Source: Tetrahymena elliotti 4EA
Taxonomy: Eukaryota > Ciliophora > Oligohymenophorea > Hymenostomatida > Tetrahymenidae
DNA: 64,000 bases
Direction: 5' to 3'
NCBI GenBank assembly: GCA_000231825.2
Contig: JH720299.1
Coordinates: forward strand, 295,127 to 359,126
Shown piece by piece: positions 11,537 to 23,673 of this stretch. Each line of letters starts with the position of its first letter. Within the stretch, counting starts at the first letter, position 1. Under the pieces are notes generated by a model. That model was not told the origin of the DNA. It saw only the letters and a program-made list of their open reading frames with translations, and did no database searches. Made by a program: the position numbers and the translations under genes.

Positions 11537-14500
11537 ATGATGCAACAGGAATTCAATATAGATGATTTATCTAACGAACCTAGAATTAAGGTCGTTATAA
11601 GAAAGAGACCTGTTAATAAGAAGGAATAGGGCAAATCTGATGTGGATATCATAGAAGTTAAGACAGGTTAAAGTGTCATAGTCAAAGAAATGAAGTATGT
11701 TTACTTTTTAATTTAAAGCCAACAAACATAAAGACAAATAAATCCAGAAGATCCACACAGACAGAAAACTGAAAATATATTTAAATAATAGGTAAAAGGT
11801 TGATCTTACAAAGTATGTCGAAGAACATTTATTTAACTTTGATCATGCATTTGGCGAAAATTGCACAAACGAAGAGGTTTTTTATTCATTATTTTCAAGA
11901 TTATATTATTTAAAGCATTTCTAATACCTACCTAAAATTGACATAGCACATTCATTCATATTTGTCTCTCTTAGAGTATAGTATTAGAAATGAATCATGA
12001 TTCCAATAATCTTCATAGATTCATAGTAATAAATGCTTTTAAATTTAGGTTTACATGACTTGTGTGCGTCCAATCGTTACTGCAGCCTTTTAGAGGGCCA
12101 GAGTTACTTGCTTTGCATATGGACAAACAGGTAAATTAGATAAAAAAGCATTTAAAAGATTGTGCAGCAATATAATTTAATAAATAGATAAATATTTCGA
12201 ATATTCTATTGCATTTGCATTAGTAAAAAAGCATAAAATATACAAAGAAGAGTTAATTATGCAATGAAATCATTCTTTTATTTAAAATAAACAAATAGGT
12301 AGTGGTAAAACTCACACTATGTTAGGTAGTGTTGCAAATAGAGTTCCAGGTATGTACGTATTAGCCAGTCACGACATTTTTACAGCTCTTCAAAGGGTAA
12401 TTCTCAAACTTTAATTTATTTTTAGCTTTAAAACAATTCCGAAGAAGCTTTATTAAGAACTAAAAAGCCACAAAGATAAATAACAAAATAAGGATAAAGA
12501 TTACATAATCCTAAAGCAAATAAAATGAAAAAAGCATTAGAATAAATTGTATTTCAAGATCCACTCAAGCAATTAAAGATTTAGCATTTAGTTTTTTTGG
12601 AAAGAGTTAAAATAAATTTAATTATTTGTAAACTCCTGCTGCTCTATATAACGGGAGAGTCTTTGAATAGATAATATACTACTAATAACTATATAAAAAT
12701 TAAATTAAATCTGTAGCTTGAATCGAAATCACCTTAAATTTTTTTGAATTTTTTACTCTATTATACAAAAACTTTGAGCTCTATAATAGCATAAAAAAAT
12801 AAAAATATAAAATGAAGTCTTACTTTAAAAACCAATAAAACAATTAATTGCTAAAAATATGCTTAAATATCACAATCTTCACATCTAATTGGATTAAAAT
12901 TTAACTCCAAAAATAATAATTATTTTTTAATTGAATTTATTTCTATTAAATTAACAAACAGCCTTAGTTCTCTCACTTGCAAATTTATGTTTCATTTTAT
13001 GAAATCTATTGTGGAAAGCTTTTCGATTTGCTTAATGATCGTCAAATTTTACACCCTAGAGAAGACGGAAAGTAGAACATCAACATTATTGGTTTGATGG
13101 AATAAAGAATTACAAATGTTGATTAACTTCTCAAAATTATTGAATTCGGAATGTCAGCAAGAGTCACTGGTATTTTTTTATTAATATTAAATAAATTTTG
13201 TTTAATCTAAAGAAATGTGTGATACTTTCTTCATTCTTAAAGAGATAATTATTAAAAAACTAAAAATAGATAAAATAATAAAGTCATTAATTACTTGAAT
13301 CATATTTCAATTTATAAAAATTAATCAAGTAAAAAGCGTTCGTTAGAAAAAAAAAAAACAAACAAATAAAAACTTTAGATTGGCTGAAAAAAATAAATCC
13401 AAATCTAATATTTTTATTCTTAAAATTTAGCTTAAAATAGTGCAAACACAGACAGTTCTAGATCTCATGCTATCCTATAAATACAATTAAAGGAATAGAA
13501 TAACGTTTATGGAAAAATATCTTTCATCGATTTAGCAGGTAGCGAAAGAGGTGCTGATGTTATAGATTAAAATAAATAAACTAGGTAAATTAATTTATAG
13601 CAAGAAAGCAAGGAGCAAAAATATATGTAACTTTATTTTTATTTAGAAAGGATGGTGCTGAAATCAATAAATCTTTACTTGCCCTTAAAGAATGTATCAG
13701 AGCCTTAGATTAAGGAAAAAATTATACTCCATTCAGAGGTAGTAAGCTAACACTTGTAAAATATTTATTCACAAAAGATCATTTTATTTTGATGTTTTAG
13801 CAGTTATTTCATTTAAAATGAATGATTTTTTTTGTTTTTTATTAAGATTGTTTTTATTAAAATTTAATTTAGGTGCTTAAGGATTCTTTCACTGGTAATT
13901 GTAGAACAGTTATGATTGGTAATATCTCACCTTGTTAGAGCAGCAGTGAACATACTTTGAATACTCTTCGTTATGCTGATAGAGTTAAGGAATTAAAGAA
14001 ACCAACTAATTAGGATTTATCTGAGCAAGTTAATTAGTTAGACTCTTTAGCCCAATAGCTCATGCTTCCGCGTTAGTCTAGTCAGATATTAACTTTATCT
14101 CTTTTCATTTTTATTGCAAAAGCAGCTTTACCAATTTAGAACAATTTATTTATTAAAATTAGGAGTTTTTAAGCATTAAATTTTCAATACTAATACTATT
14201 TATTATTGAAGATTTGTTTAAAAAGAAATTATTTTTGCTTTTTATTATTTTATATTTAATTTGAATTGAATTTAATGGAGCTGCTTTTTTGCATACTGTT
14301 GTAATTGTTAACAAAGGATTTTAATAAAAAATATAAAAATAGAGAACATAGTGAGAAGGCCAGTTGTAGAGAACAATAATGAAAACAATATCCCCAACAG
14401 CAATCACAAGTTAGAATAGCTCATGAAAAGTGCTTAGAACACTAATTTTGCTTACAATTTACCTTAATAACCTAATAACTTCCCTGCTTACTAGCCTTAG

Positions 14501-15427
14501 ACTCAGGTACCTTAACCTAGAGCTAATTACAATAATTTCATGGCTCAAGATTAAATGGGCAACAACAATAATAACATTTTGAGTGCTCATAACAACAATG
14601 CATTAAATCCAAACTTAAATGCTAATAACATGTATCCTGGAAGCTAATCAGAAATGTTTGATATTGAACCTAGATAATTAAATAAAGCTCCTTAGTAATA
14701 ACAATAATTCACTGGAATCAAAATGAACTCATAACAACCACAATAATAACAATAATATAGACCAGCTTCAAACAATCAACTTGGTTACTAAAAGTAAATT
14801 TTCCATCATCAATCAATTTTCATTATTATTAACCTTATTTTAATATAAAATAGCTAAATGGACCAAAACACTATAAATAGTTAAACCAACCCAATAAATT
14901 TGAATATTGAATAAATTGAAAACTGGACTGCTCGCAACGAAGAAGATCTTTAACTTATCTCTTAGAAACATGAGTAACTTATCAGTCTTATTCTTGCTGA
15001 AGAAGAAGATGTCATTGCTTCCCATCGTTCTCATATTGATGATATGGTTGAATTAACTAAACAAGTAATATTTTTTTCTATTATTTTTATCAATTCAAAC
15101 AAATAACACAAATTCTGATGATTTTTTACAATGAATAATTAGGAAATGATGCTTTTGCATGATGTCGATAAACCAGCAAGTGATGTAGATGTTTATGTAT
15201 AGAATTTAGATGCAATTTTGCAACATAAAAGTGAAATAATTAACATGCTTAGATAAAGACTTTAGACATTTAGATCTCATTTAAAAAAGGAAGAGTTACT
15301 ATCTAAGAAATTCTATGAGCAAAGAGCTTAAATCATGGATGTATTTGATCTAAACTCAAACACAATCAATCCAAATAATGACGAAATGTAATTATTAGAT
15401 GATTTACCTGACCTTTACGATAATTGA
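11537..15427 (+). CDS. Kinesin-13 family microtubule depolymerase
   Basis: Eleven exons joined with consistent phases give 2040 nt, 679 residues. Introns: 11695-11791, 11877-12048, 12131-12298, 12397-12961, 13170-13430, 13585-13646, 13756-13872, 14081-14351, 14794-14853, 15065-15142. The motor starts within ~17 residues of the N-terminus ([15 protein letters not shown]) and has the P-loop ([13 protein letters not shown]), switch I (NTDSSRSHA) and switch II (DLAGSERG). Kinesin-13 hallmarks are present: the KVD finger ([11 protein letters not shown]) and the KEC motif ([10 protein letters not shown]), followed by [25 protein letters not shown] Gln/Asn/Pro-rich linker leads to the conserved C-terminal helices ([32 protein letters not shown]). 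Family members remove tubulin from microtubule ends. The usual long N-terminal targeting domain and charged neck before the motor are missing or very short. Confidence 0.95.
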
Positions 15428-16256
15428 AAGAGAATTAGATTGACTCATTGAAAAAACTTACAATATAATAATCTTTTAATAAAATAATTAAGTTAAATTC
15501 AACATAAATCATTCATTCATTCTTATAATTATAATTATTAATTAACTATAAAAATAATTGCAATTCCTCATTTTTATGAGCATTAATTTCATACACAATC
15601 AGTAAGAAACTCTTTAACAACTTTAATGCTTCCCAAAAAATTAAATCTTGAGCTTCTCAATTAAATTATTTTTTTCTATGGATTAATTTACCATCAAAAT
15701 AATTACAAAAAATTAGGATCAATTAGTTAGTAGTTATCTAGTTAACTAACTAGCTTAGCTCTATCTGTTTCTCTTTATCTATTAGCTCAATAAAATTATT
15801 TATCATTCATTAATTACATATAACACACCTTCACAAGAGCCAATTTCATAATATATTATTTTAAATAGAAATCTTATTTGGCATTATATAGCCTTCTTTC
15901 TATAAATTACCTATTTGTAATCATATTTTACAAAAATTTTATTTTAATTCATTATTTTTATTCTTCTTTAAAATAATTCAATTACTGTTATTCTTCAAAC
16001 ATTAATCATTTTTTTATTTTTATAATTCATTCTCAAAATATAATAATATAAAATTCTATAAACAATAATTGAAAATTTAAAAGTACTTTTTAATTTTTGA
16101 TTTCACAAAATAATCAAAGAGACTCAACTGAGCAATCATCTTGCTCAGTTTAATTTAAAACTCCTAATTATTCTTTATCAGTCTCCTAAAAATACTTTTG
16201 AAAATCTTTGAAAGAAATTATACTGAATAATCTTCTTGCTCAGTTTAATTTAAAAC
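15428..16256. other. Convergent intergenic spacer
   Basis: Spacer between the converging 3' ends of kinesin-13 and the first kinase-like gene. No exon is supported. It contains a strong hairpin (16127-16149) and the downstream half of a direct duplication of the kinase-like gene's last codons, annotated separately. Confidence 0.6.
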
Positions 16257-16316
16257 TCATAGATATTCTTCATCAGTTGTCTCCTAAAAATACCTTTGAA
16301 AACCTTTGAACCTTTC
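16126..16316. repeat. Diverged direct duplication of a gene's 3' end (about 90 bp x2)
   Basis: 16126-16213 and 16221-16316 share TTGCTCAGTTTAATTTAAAA, TCTCCTAAAAATAC and TTTGAAAA in the same order. The upper copy encodes the C-terminal FKGFQRYFQETTDEEYL of the minus-strand kinase-like gene. The lower copy, read in the same sense, would encode FKDFQKYFQETDKEQ and lies after the TGA. Confidence 0.7.
16127..16149. other. Perfect hairpin, 9-bp stem, 5-nt loop
   Basis: ACTGAGCAA and TTGCTCAGT are perfect inverted arms around TCATC. The GC content of the arms is well above the surroundings. It sits ~110 bp beyond the stop codon of the kinase-like gene. It may be a 3'-end or RNA-stability structure, or a by-product of the local duplication. 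Confidence 0.6.
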
Positions 16317-19300
16317 TTGATTAACTTTTAATGCTTCTTAAACATTTTGTATTAAATTAGAGTTGTTATTTTTTAAGTAATTTGAACTTATGGCATTCTC
16401 AGATTCTTCGATTGTATTTGAAGAAGTTTTATAAAATTTTTGGCTCTCTCTGTATTATTTTTAACTGCTATTTCTTGATTATCTTACTTAGTTATTTGCT
16501 AATAAATTAGAATTACGATTTGCTAATGAATAAAGAGATGAGTTATTCTTCATTCTAATTTTTTTATTTTTTTTATTTTGTTTTATATTTTCTCTGAGAG
16601 TTTCAATATTATTAACATGGTAATAGTTCTAATTTGATTCTTGTATGTATCCTTAAAATTCGCTATTATAAAATAGTTTCATTTATGCATTGTACTGCTA
16701 TTAATTTAGTATATCTATGTCCTAAAATATATAGAAATGATAATCCAAACCCTTTCATATTTAAATAAAAAGTATTTAATAAATGTTTATTAATCAATAA
16801 CTTTTACATGATTTAATTCACTATTGACATAAAAGCTATAGAAAGGACCAATCTTGCCTATGATTTAATGATTAACTTTCCATCCAATAAATTTATAATT
16901 TTAATAATCAGAATTGAAAACAGAATTTTTATTAGCAATAATTTCAAGAATTTGTATTATATTTGAATGGCTCATTCCTTATCCTTTGTCTTGAATACTT
17001 ATTTTGAAAATGTTGGAAAAATCATTTTCTCCTTTAACTAATTCTATATTTATATTAATATCTGCTTTATTTGGAGTAAATTCGTGCTATTGTTAAATTT
17101 CTAAAGCACTAATATTTGCATCATTTCTACTGGAATTAAGCACATCATATCTATTTCCAACACTTTAATCACCTTTTAAAATACTTTTATAAGTAGTATA
17201 GTCACAGTAATCATTCATATTGTTTGATAAAACTGAATCTTTATTGTTTAATTCTTATTCTAATCTCTTTGTTTGAGGATTTTACTGAGAACTTTAACAT
17301 TTTGACCTCAAAGTTACATAAGAATTATCTTAAGAACTAGTTAATATTTCAGTTTTTTAATATTTAATTGAATTTTCTATTAGATTTGTGATAACTTAAT
17401 TAAGTTTATCAACATGTGTATTTAATTATGTAGAAAAATCACAGTTTATAAAGTTAAATTTAATATCTAATTCATTAGCCTTATTTTAGAATCTGGATAA
17501 GATTATATTTTTAAATCCCTCTAAATTAATTAAAGATGCTTTTGAATTGTTTGCCATTATTTTGAATTGATTCTTCACTATTAATGCATGATCTTTGTAA
17601 TTATAAAGCTTATTATAACACTAATAAATATTTGCTTTTATAATTCCCTCATTTTAGATGTTAAATATTATATTCTATAATTTTTCACCTTTTTTATTTT
17701 AAAATGTATTTATTATCTTAATTATTTATTTCTAAAGTAAAAAATACAGAAATTACTGTAACTTTTATTTTGTTTCAACTTATAAAACAATTTTATCTTA
17801 AATTTATTTCAAATTATAACAAAATTTACTAAAAAGTAAAAATTTGATAACATTTAACTCAAACTAAAGTTGCTACAGTACTGGTTTATCAAATAAATTT
17901 AGTTTTTAAGAAAGATATTATTTGTATCAAAATAATAAGAATAATAGTTTTACCTAAATACACACAGAACTGTAAGAAATTAGTTTCAAAAGTTTAGTTA
18001 ATGACTTCTAAGGCTTTAATCTTTTGATTATTTGATTGTTCTTCAATAACTAAACAGCACAGAAAGTCAGTTTATTTTTAATATGGAGATGCTTTAATAG
18101 AAATTATTTTATTTAACTAGCTTTCTTCTTAGTAAAAGCACCCATAAAATAATTCTTAAACTGAAAGTTAATGATTTTTTTCTTTTTTTTACTATTTGTG
18201 TACAGTGTTTGAATCTCCCATCAACATAGAATTTTATTTTTCAAAATTTGTAATTCTTTACTTTATGATAGAAATGATTCTATTTTCAAGAGAATTTAAA
18301 ATTTTTTAGTTATTATTTTTATGCAAGATTTAGAAGCTTTTTTTACCTTAATTTTCATCAATTTCTTGAAATTTATCAAAAACAACAGTTTTTCTTGAAA
18401 AAATTTTAAATTAATCTTCATTTTGAATCTAAAGCAGTTTTTTTGCTTGATAGTTAACAGAATCTAAAAATAATTAATTATTTTTTACATCATATTTCAC
18501 AGTAATAATACTAAGAGGTAGAACTTTTTGTACAATCGAAGACCACTATTTTTAATTTTCTTTAAACAAAAAGAGCTCTCTTCTATTTTTCTATGTTATG
18601 TAAACAACATAAAGATAAAAGAAAGTTATAGCATAAAATGAAAACTTAATTCCATATATTTCTTGAGATAAAAACGATAGAGAAAAACTAATTAATTTAA
18701 AAAAAATAATTAGTTAAGTTTTTAATTAGTTATTAGTAACTCATCCACTGGCTATTAATTTATTTATTAATTTTGTTGTTATTTATTTATTTAATATAAG
18801 TGAAAAAATAATGGATTCAAGCCACAACTAAAAAATCAGAATAAAATTTACAAATAAATTTAATATCTTATGAATCAATTTTTAAATATAATAACTTAAA
18901 GTGCTTACAATATCACCGATGTGACAACAGCTACTGATGTCATGATAAAATGAGAACTAAATAGAGACATTCCTATCTGTATTGTGTAAATACAAGCTCC
19001 TAAGTAAAAGAGCATATATGGGTCATGAATTTTAAGATTAGTCCCAAAGAATTATACAAGTATCCAAAGAAAAATAGAGCTAACCATAATCATAGAGTTT
19101 AGAATGATATTAAACCATTTTTAGATCATTTTATATAAAATAAGTTAGGATAAAATACCTACTAATGATGCAGCAAATAACATCATGCCAGCTTTTTCCC
19201 ATTAGTAAGTAGAAATAAATAGACTAGGAGCAATTACAAATATTAAATATACTATAAATACTTTTCTAAACAATTCTTAGTTTATTTAAGTTATTTCCTT

Positions 19301-19354
19301 TTAAAATTTCTACTCTAAAATATTTGAATCAAAGCGTAACGTTATTTGATTCAT
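16257..19354 (-). CDS. Membrane PAS-like/GHKL-ATPase protein (histidine-kinase-like), copy 1
   Basis: ATG at 19354, TGA at 16257-16259; multi-exon (introns include 18688-18908 and 16752-16807), roughly 800-850 residues. Order: short basic N-terminus; four to six membrane helices (FIVYLIFVIAPSLFIS, MIMVSSIFLWILV, IGMSLFSSHFIMTS...); a PAS-like segment (KVLPLSIITVKYD ... KIISIKASPYQKQTDFLCCLVIEE); a short helical linker; then a GHKL ATPase fold with N box (NQVITNLIENSIKYQ), G1 box (DKGQGMS) and C-terminal strands (FYVNSELNH|GLDYHFYIFQD across the last intron). The G2 position reads YKFIGWKVNHQIIGKIGP instead of the usual GTGLGLS motif. No SHE-x-RTP H box and no receiver domain follow; the tail is polar and Asn/Gln-rich. 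It is probably a membrane signalling protein, and kinase activity is doubtful. Tandem with copy 2. Confidence 0.85.
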
Positions 19355-19372
19355 TCACTATTTTCTTTTTAT

Positions 19373-20578
19373 ATGTCTAAAAATGAATCCTATGTAATTA
19401 CTCCTGATTCTTCCTTTTATTCAATATTAATTAATTAACAAAATTTCGAAATCAATCAAATTAAATAAAATCTGTATTAAGGTAATAATTTTTTTTTGCT
19501 GTTGATGATAAAAATGAACATAACATAGAATCAAATTTATTTTTTAAATAATGCATTTATTGAAATCAAATAAGTACCATTTTTCAAATATTCATTTTCT
19601 TTGATTAAAAATTCCATTTCATTATTTATTTTTTCTTATCAATGTAAAAAAAATTAGCATTAATCAATAATACTGAAAATTCTATTTCCAATATCTTACT
19701 TATTAGAAAAAATGTTCTATTTTTCCCAACAAAACAAATTCTTTTCTTCCATATTTGCTTCTATCTTTTTCCAAAAAGAACATCAAGAAATATGAAGATT
19801 AATTTCTTCTTCAAAATACTTTGAATAATTTGGTTAAATATTAAATATAATTAATAACATTTCTAAAATTTATCTACAGCCAGATAATTAGAGTCAAAAG
19901 TTTTATGAGGCTGCTATTTTAATTTTCACTTCCTTAAGAAACGAAATGTTCAAATTACAATAAATTAAATCAATAAAATCAATGTATTTATAATAAAAAT
20001 TAAGAATTGAAATCTGCTTAAGATGAGACTAAACGCCATTTGAAAAAATATATGATATTTTATGGTTAAATTAAATTATCAGTAAATTATTTATTTACTA
20101 ACTTAAATTTCTTCCTTCTAAAATCAAAGTAGTTAATAATTTCAAGAATAATGCAATAATTAATTTTGGTTGTTTTTTTGAAAAATTCTTCTTATATAAA
20201 TTTAGAAAGTGAATAATTGTTAAAATTTCCATCATATCCATAAATTAATGACTCCTTTTAAATATTAATAAACTTAAATTTATTATATTCATAAATTTTA
20301 TTTCATATGATTCTAATCAAATTTTTAATAAAGAATAGGATTTTTTTTTGCATATTTTTTTGAAAAATTAAGTGAATTTTTTTGGAAATTTTACAGCTTA
20401 CTTTATTAATGCTCTAAAATCATATGTTAATTTTGAGAAGGATTAAGTGTTTATGGTCTAAATTTATGAGGTATTTATTACATTAAAAAAGTATAAACAT
20501 AAAAAATTTTCATTTCCTTTAAAAATGATTTGTTATTTAATATTTAAAATGAGACATTGTTTAAATAATTTTATTTGA
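19373..20578 (+). CDS. Candidate small multi-exon gene between the two kinase-like genes
   Basis: Weakly supported. Protein-like exon pieces on the plus strand include 19373-19481 (MSKNESYVITPDSSF...), ~19680-19740 (ALINNTENSISNILLIRKN), ~19788-19840 (NIKKYEDQFLLQNTLNNL), ~19880-19980 (PDNQSQKFYEAAILIFTS...) and ~20397-20470 (YFINALKSYVNFEKDQVF...). The last begins after TTTACAG and ends at GAG|GTATTT. Several junctions agree in phase, but some donors are poor. The proposed ATG is only 18 bp from the divergent ATG of the kinase-like gene, and a similar sequence sits upstream of copy 2, so the first exon is doubtful. Extent and function are unknown; it could be a decayed gene. Confidence 0.3.
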
Positions 20579-20604
20579 TTTCTATTTTTTTTACTTTAGA
20601 ACCA

Positions 20605-23600
20605 TCATAGATCCTAATCTTCATCTTAGAAATACTTTTAAAAGCCCTTGAATTTTCCTTAGTTAATTTTTAGAGCTTATTAAACATTTTATGTTAATAC
20701 ATTGGGAGTATCTTTTTTTAAGTTTTTAGAACTAATTGATTAATCAGATTCATCTATGAAATTGGAATTCGTTTTTTAAAATTTATAAACATCTTTTTGT
20801 TAACTATTCCTTTACAGATACTTAGTCTACTAGCTTGTTAATTATCTTGAATTCTAGTATGTTAATTAATAGAGAGATGAGTTGTTCTTTGCTCTCATTT
20901 TTGAATTTTTTTTATTTTATTTGATATTCTCTCTAAAAAATTAAAAATTATTAACATGATAATAGTTTTAGTTTGACATTTATACTTAACCTTAAAATTG
21001 ACTATTACAAAATAACTTGGTATTTGAGTTTAATTTTGACTAACTCAATATGTTTATATCCTGAAATATATAAAAATGATACTCCAGTCCCTAAGATTTT
21101 AATATAAAAAATTATTATAAAAGTTATTAAACAATAATTTTTTACATAATTTATATCACTTTTGAGATAGAAGCTGTAGAAAGGGCCAATTTTTCCTATG
21201 ATTTAATGATTAACTTTCCAGCTAATGAATTAGTAATTTTAATAATCAGAGTTAAAAACGGAATTTTTATTTGCAATTATCTCAAGAATTTAGATTATAT
21301 TTGCATTGCTCATTCCTTATCCTTTATCTTGAAAAGTTATTTTTAAGATATTTGAAAATGGATTTTCCCCTTTAATTAGTTCAATATTTATATTAATATC
21401 TACCTTATTTGAATACTAATCTTATTATGATAAAGATGAAGTTTCATAAACACTCTAATTAATATTATTTCTGCTGGAATTAAGAAACTCAAATTTATTC
21501 CCACATTGATCATTTTTTAATATAGTTTTATTTACTGTTTAGTCATTTGTTTCAAAAATGTTGCTTGCTTAAGAAAAATCTTTGTAATTTTATTCTTATT
21601 CTACTTTTTTTGTTTAGTGATACTAAGTACTTTAACAGCGAGACCTCATAGTGTGTACAGGAGAATTAGTCAAAGAAGATGTTAAAATTTCTACTTTTTA
21701 ATATTTGATTGAATTTTCAATAAGATTTGTAAAGATTTAGCAAAGCCTTTCAACATATGTATCTAATTAAGTAGAAAAATCACAGTTTATAAAGTTAAAT
21801 TTAATATCTAATTCATTCATTTTATTTAAAAATCTAGTTACAATTAAATCTTTTAATCCCTCCAAACTGATAGATTATATTCTTGAGTTTTATATTAAAA
21901 GCTTAAATTGATTCTTAACAATCAATGTATGATCTTTATAATTATAAAGCTTATTATAACACTAATAGATATTTGCTTTAATTATTTCCTCATTTTAAAT
22001 ATTAAATATTATATTCTGTAGTTTTTCTCCTATTTTTATTTTAAAAAAATATAAATTTAATGATCAGTGTCAATAAATACTGGAAATAATTATTTTGAAA
22101 AATTTGTAATTTGTGATGAAACATTTAGAAAAAATTATGTTAATTAAATTAGGAAAATCAACCAAGCTTTCAAATAGTTTTTAAAGTAAAAAATAGTTTT
22201 AGAATAAAATTTAACAGTTTTTTTAGATTTAAAAATAATACCTAAATATATACAGAATTGTAAGAAATTAGTTTCAAAAGTATCGTTAATATCTTATAAG
22301 GCTTGAATTTTTTAGCTATTTGTTTATTCTTCTATAACAATACAACAAAGCAAATCAGTTTATTTTTAATAAGGTGATGCTTTAAATGAAACAATTTTAT
22401 TTAGTTAATGATCTTCTTAATAAATTTACCCATAAAATAGTTCTTATATTGAAATTTAATTATTATTTTTTGTATCTTACTAAACAGGTTCTCCTTTTAC
22501 TTTTTTTTTAATTTAATCTGCTTGATTTTTACAAATTTATCCAATTTACATTGATTATTATCTCTCGAAATTAATAATTTTTTATTTTAGAATAGATATA
22601 ATTCTGTTTTCAAGCGTATTTAAAACCTTTTACCCTTATTTCAATTAATTATTTTAAAATTAATTTTGTATGTTTTTTTTACTTTTACTTTCATCAATTT
22701 CTTGAAATTTATCAAAGACAATAGTTTTTCTAGAAAAAATCTTAAATTATTCCTCACTTCTAATCTAAAGCAATTTTTTTGCTTGATTGTTAATACTATC
22801 TAAAAATAGCTAATTATTTTTTTAATCATATTTTACTGTGATAATACTTAGTGGTAGAACTTTTTGTACTATCTCAGACCACTACTTTTAATTTTCTTTA
22901 AATAAAAAGAGTTCTCTTCTATTTTTCTAGGTTATGTAAACAATATATAAATAAAAGAGTGTGATTGCATAAAATGACAACTTTATTCCATATATTTCTT
23001 TTGACAGAAAAGCCATAGAAAAGCTAATTAATTTTAAAAGATAATCAATATTTATTTAATTATTAATATCTCTCTTTTGAGTAGATTTTAATTAATACAT
23101 CTACTTTAAGTTTTTATTATTTATTTTTCAGTGAATAGAAGTAGATAAAAAAGCCAAAAGTTAAATGGAGTTTAATTATACTTAAAAATATCTTTAAACA
23201 AATAATAAAAGCCTTAAAAAAAGTTACAATATGATAGATGTTATAATAGCTGCAGACGTCATTATGAAATGAGAGCTAAAAAGTGACATTCCTATTTGAA
23301 TTGTATATATGCAAGCTCCTAAGTAAAAAAGCATGTATGGATCATTAATTTAAAGATTAGTTCCAAAGATTTGCACAAGCATCCAAAGAAAAAGAGAACC
23401 TACAAAAATCATAGAATTAAGAATAATATTGAACCATTTTTAAATCATTTTATGTAGTAAAACTTAAGATAAAATTCCTATCAAAGATGCAGTAAAAAGC
23501 AATATTCCAGCTTTTTCCCATTAATATGTAGAAATAATTAGGCTTGGAGCTATTACAAATACTAAATAAACTATAAATACTTTTCTAAAAAGCTCTTAAT

Positions 23601-23673
23601 TAATTTAAGTTATTTCATTTTAAAATTTCTATTCTAAAATATTGGAATCAAATCTTAAAGTGATTGAGTTCAT
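20605..23673 (-). CDS. Membrane PAS-like/GHKL-ATPase protein (histidine-kinase-like), copy 2
   Basis: Tandem paralogue of copy 1; ATG at 23673, TGA at 20605-20607. The N-terminus (MNSITLRFDSNILEQKFQ) and membrane region closely match copy 1, with the first donor at the same place (ATATT|GTAACTT). The PAS-like part ends KIVSFKASPYQKQTDLLCC. The linker keeps YNYKDHTLIVKNQFK, a D-H shared by all three copies. N box is QIFTNLIENSIKYQK, G1 is DKGQGMSNANII, and the G2 position is again altered (YQFISWKVNHQIIGKIGP), here also losing the Gly of IG. The ATPase ends KSDINY|GLEYHFYIFQD across a short intron, followed by a Gln/Asn/Ser-rich tail ending KGFQKYFQDEDQDL. High similarity in coding and diverged introns indicate purifying selection on the protein, so it is probably functional though not a standard kinase. 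Confidence 0.85.
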
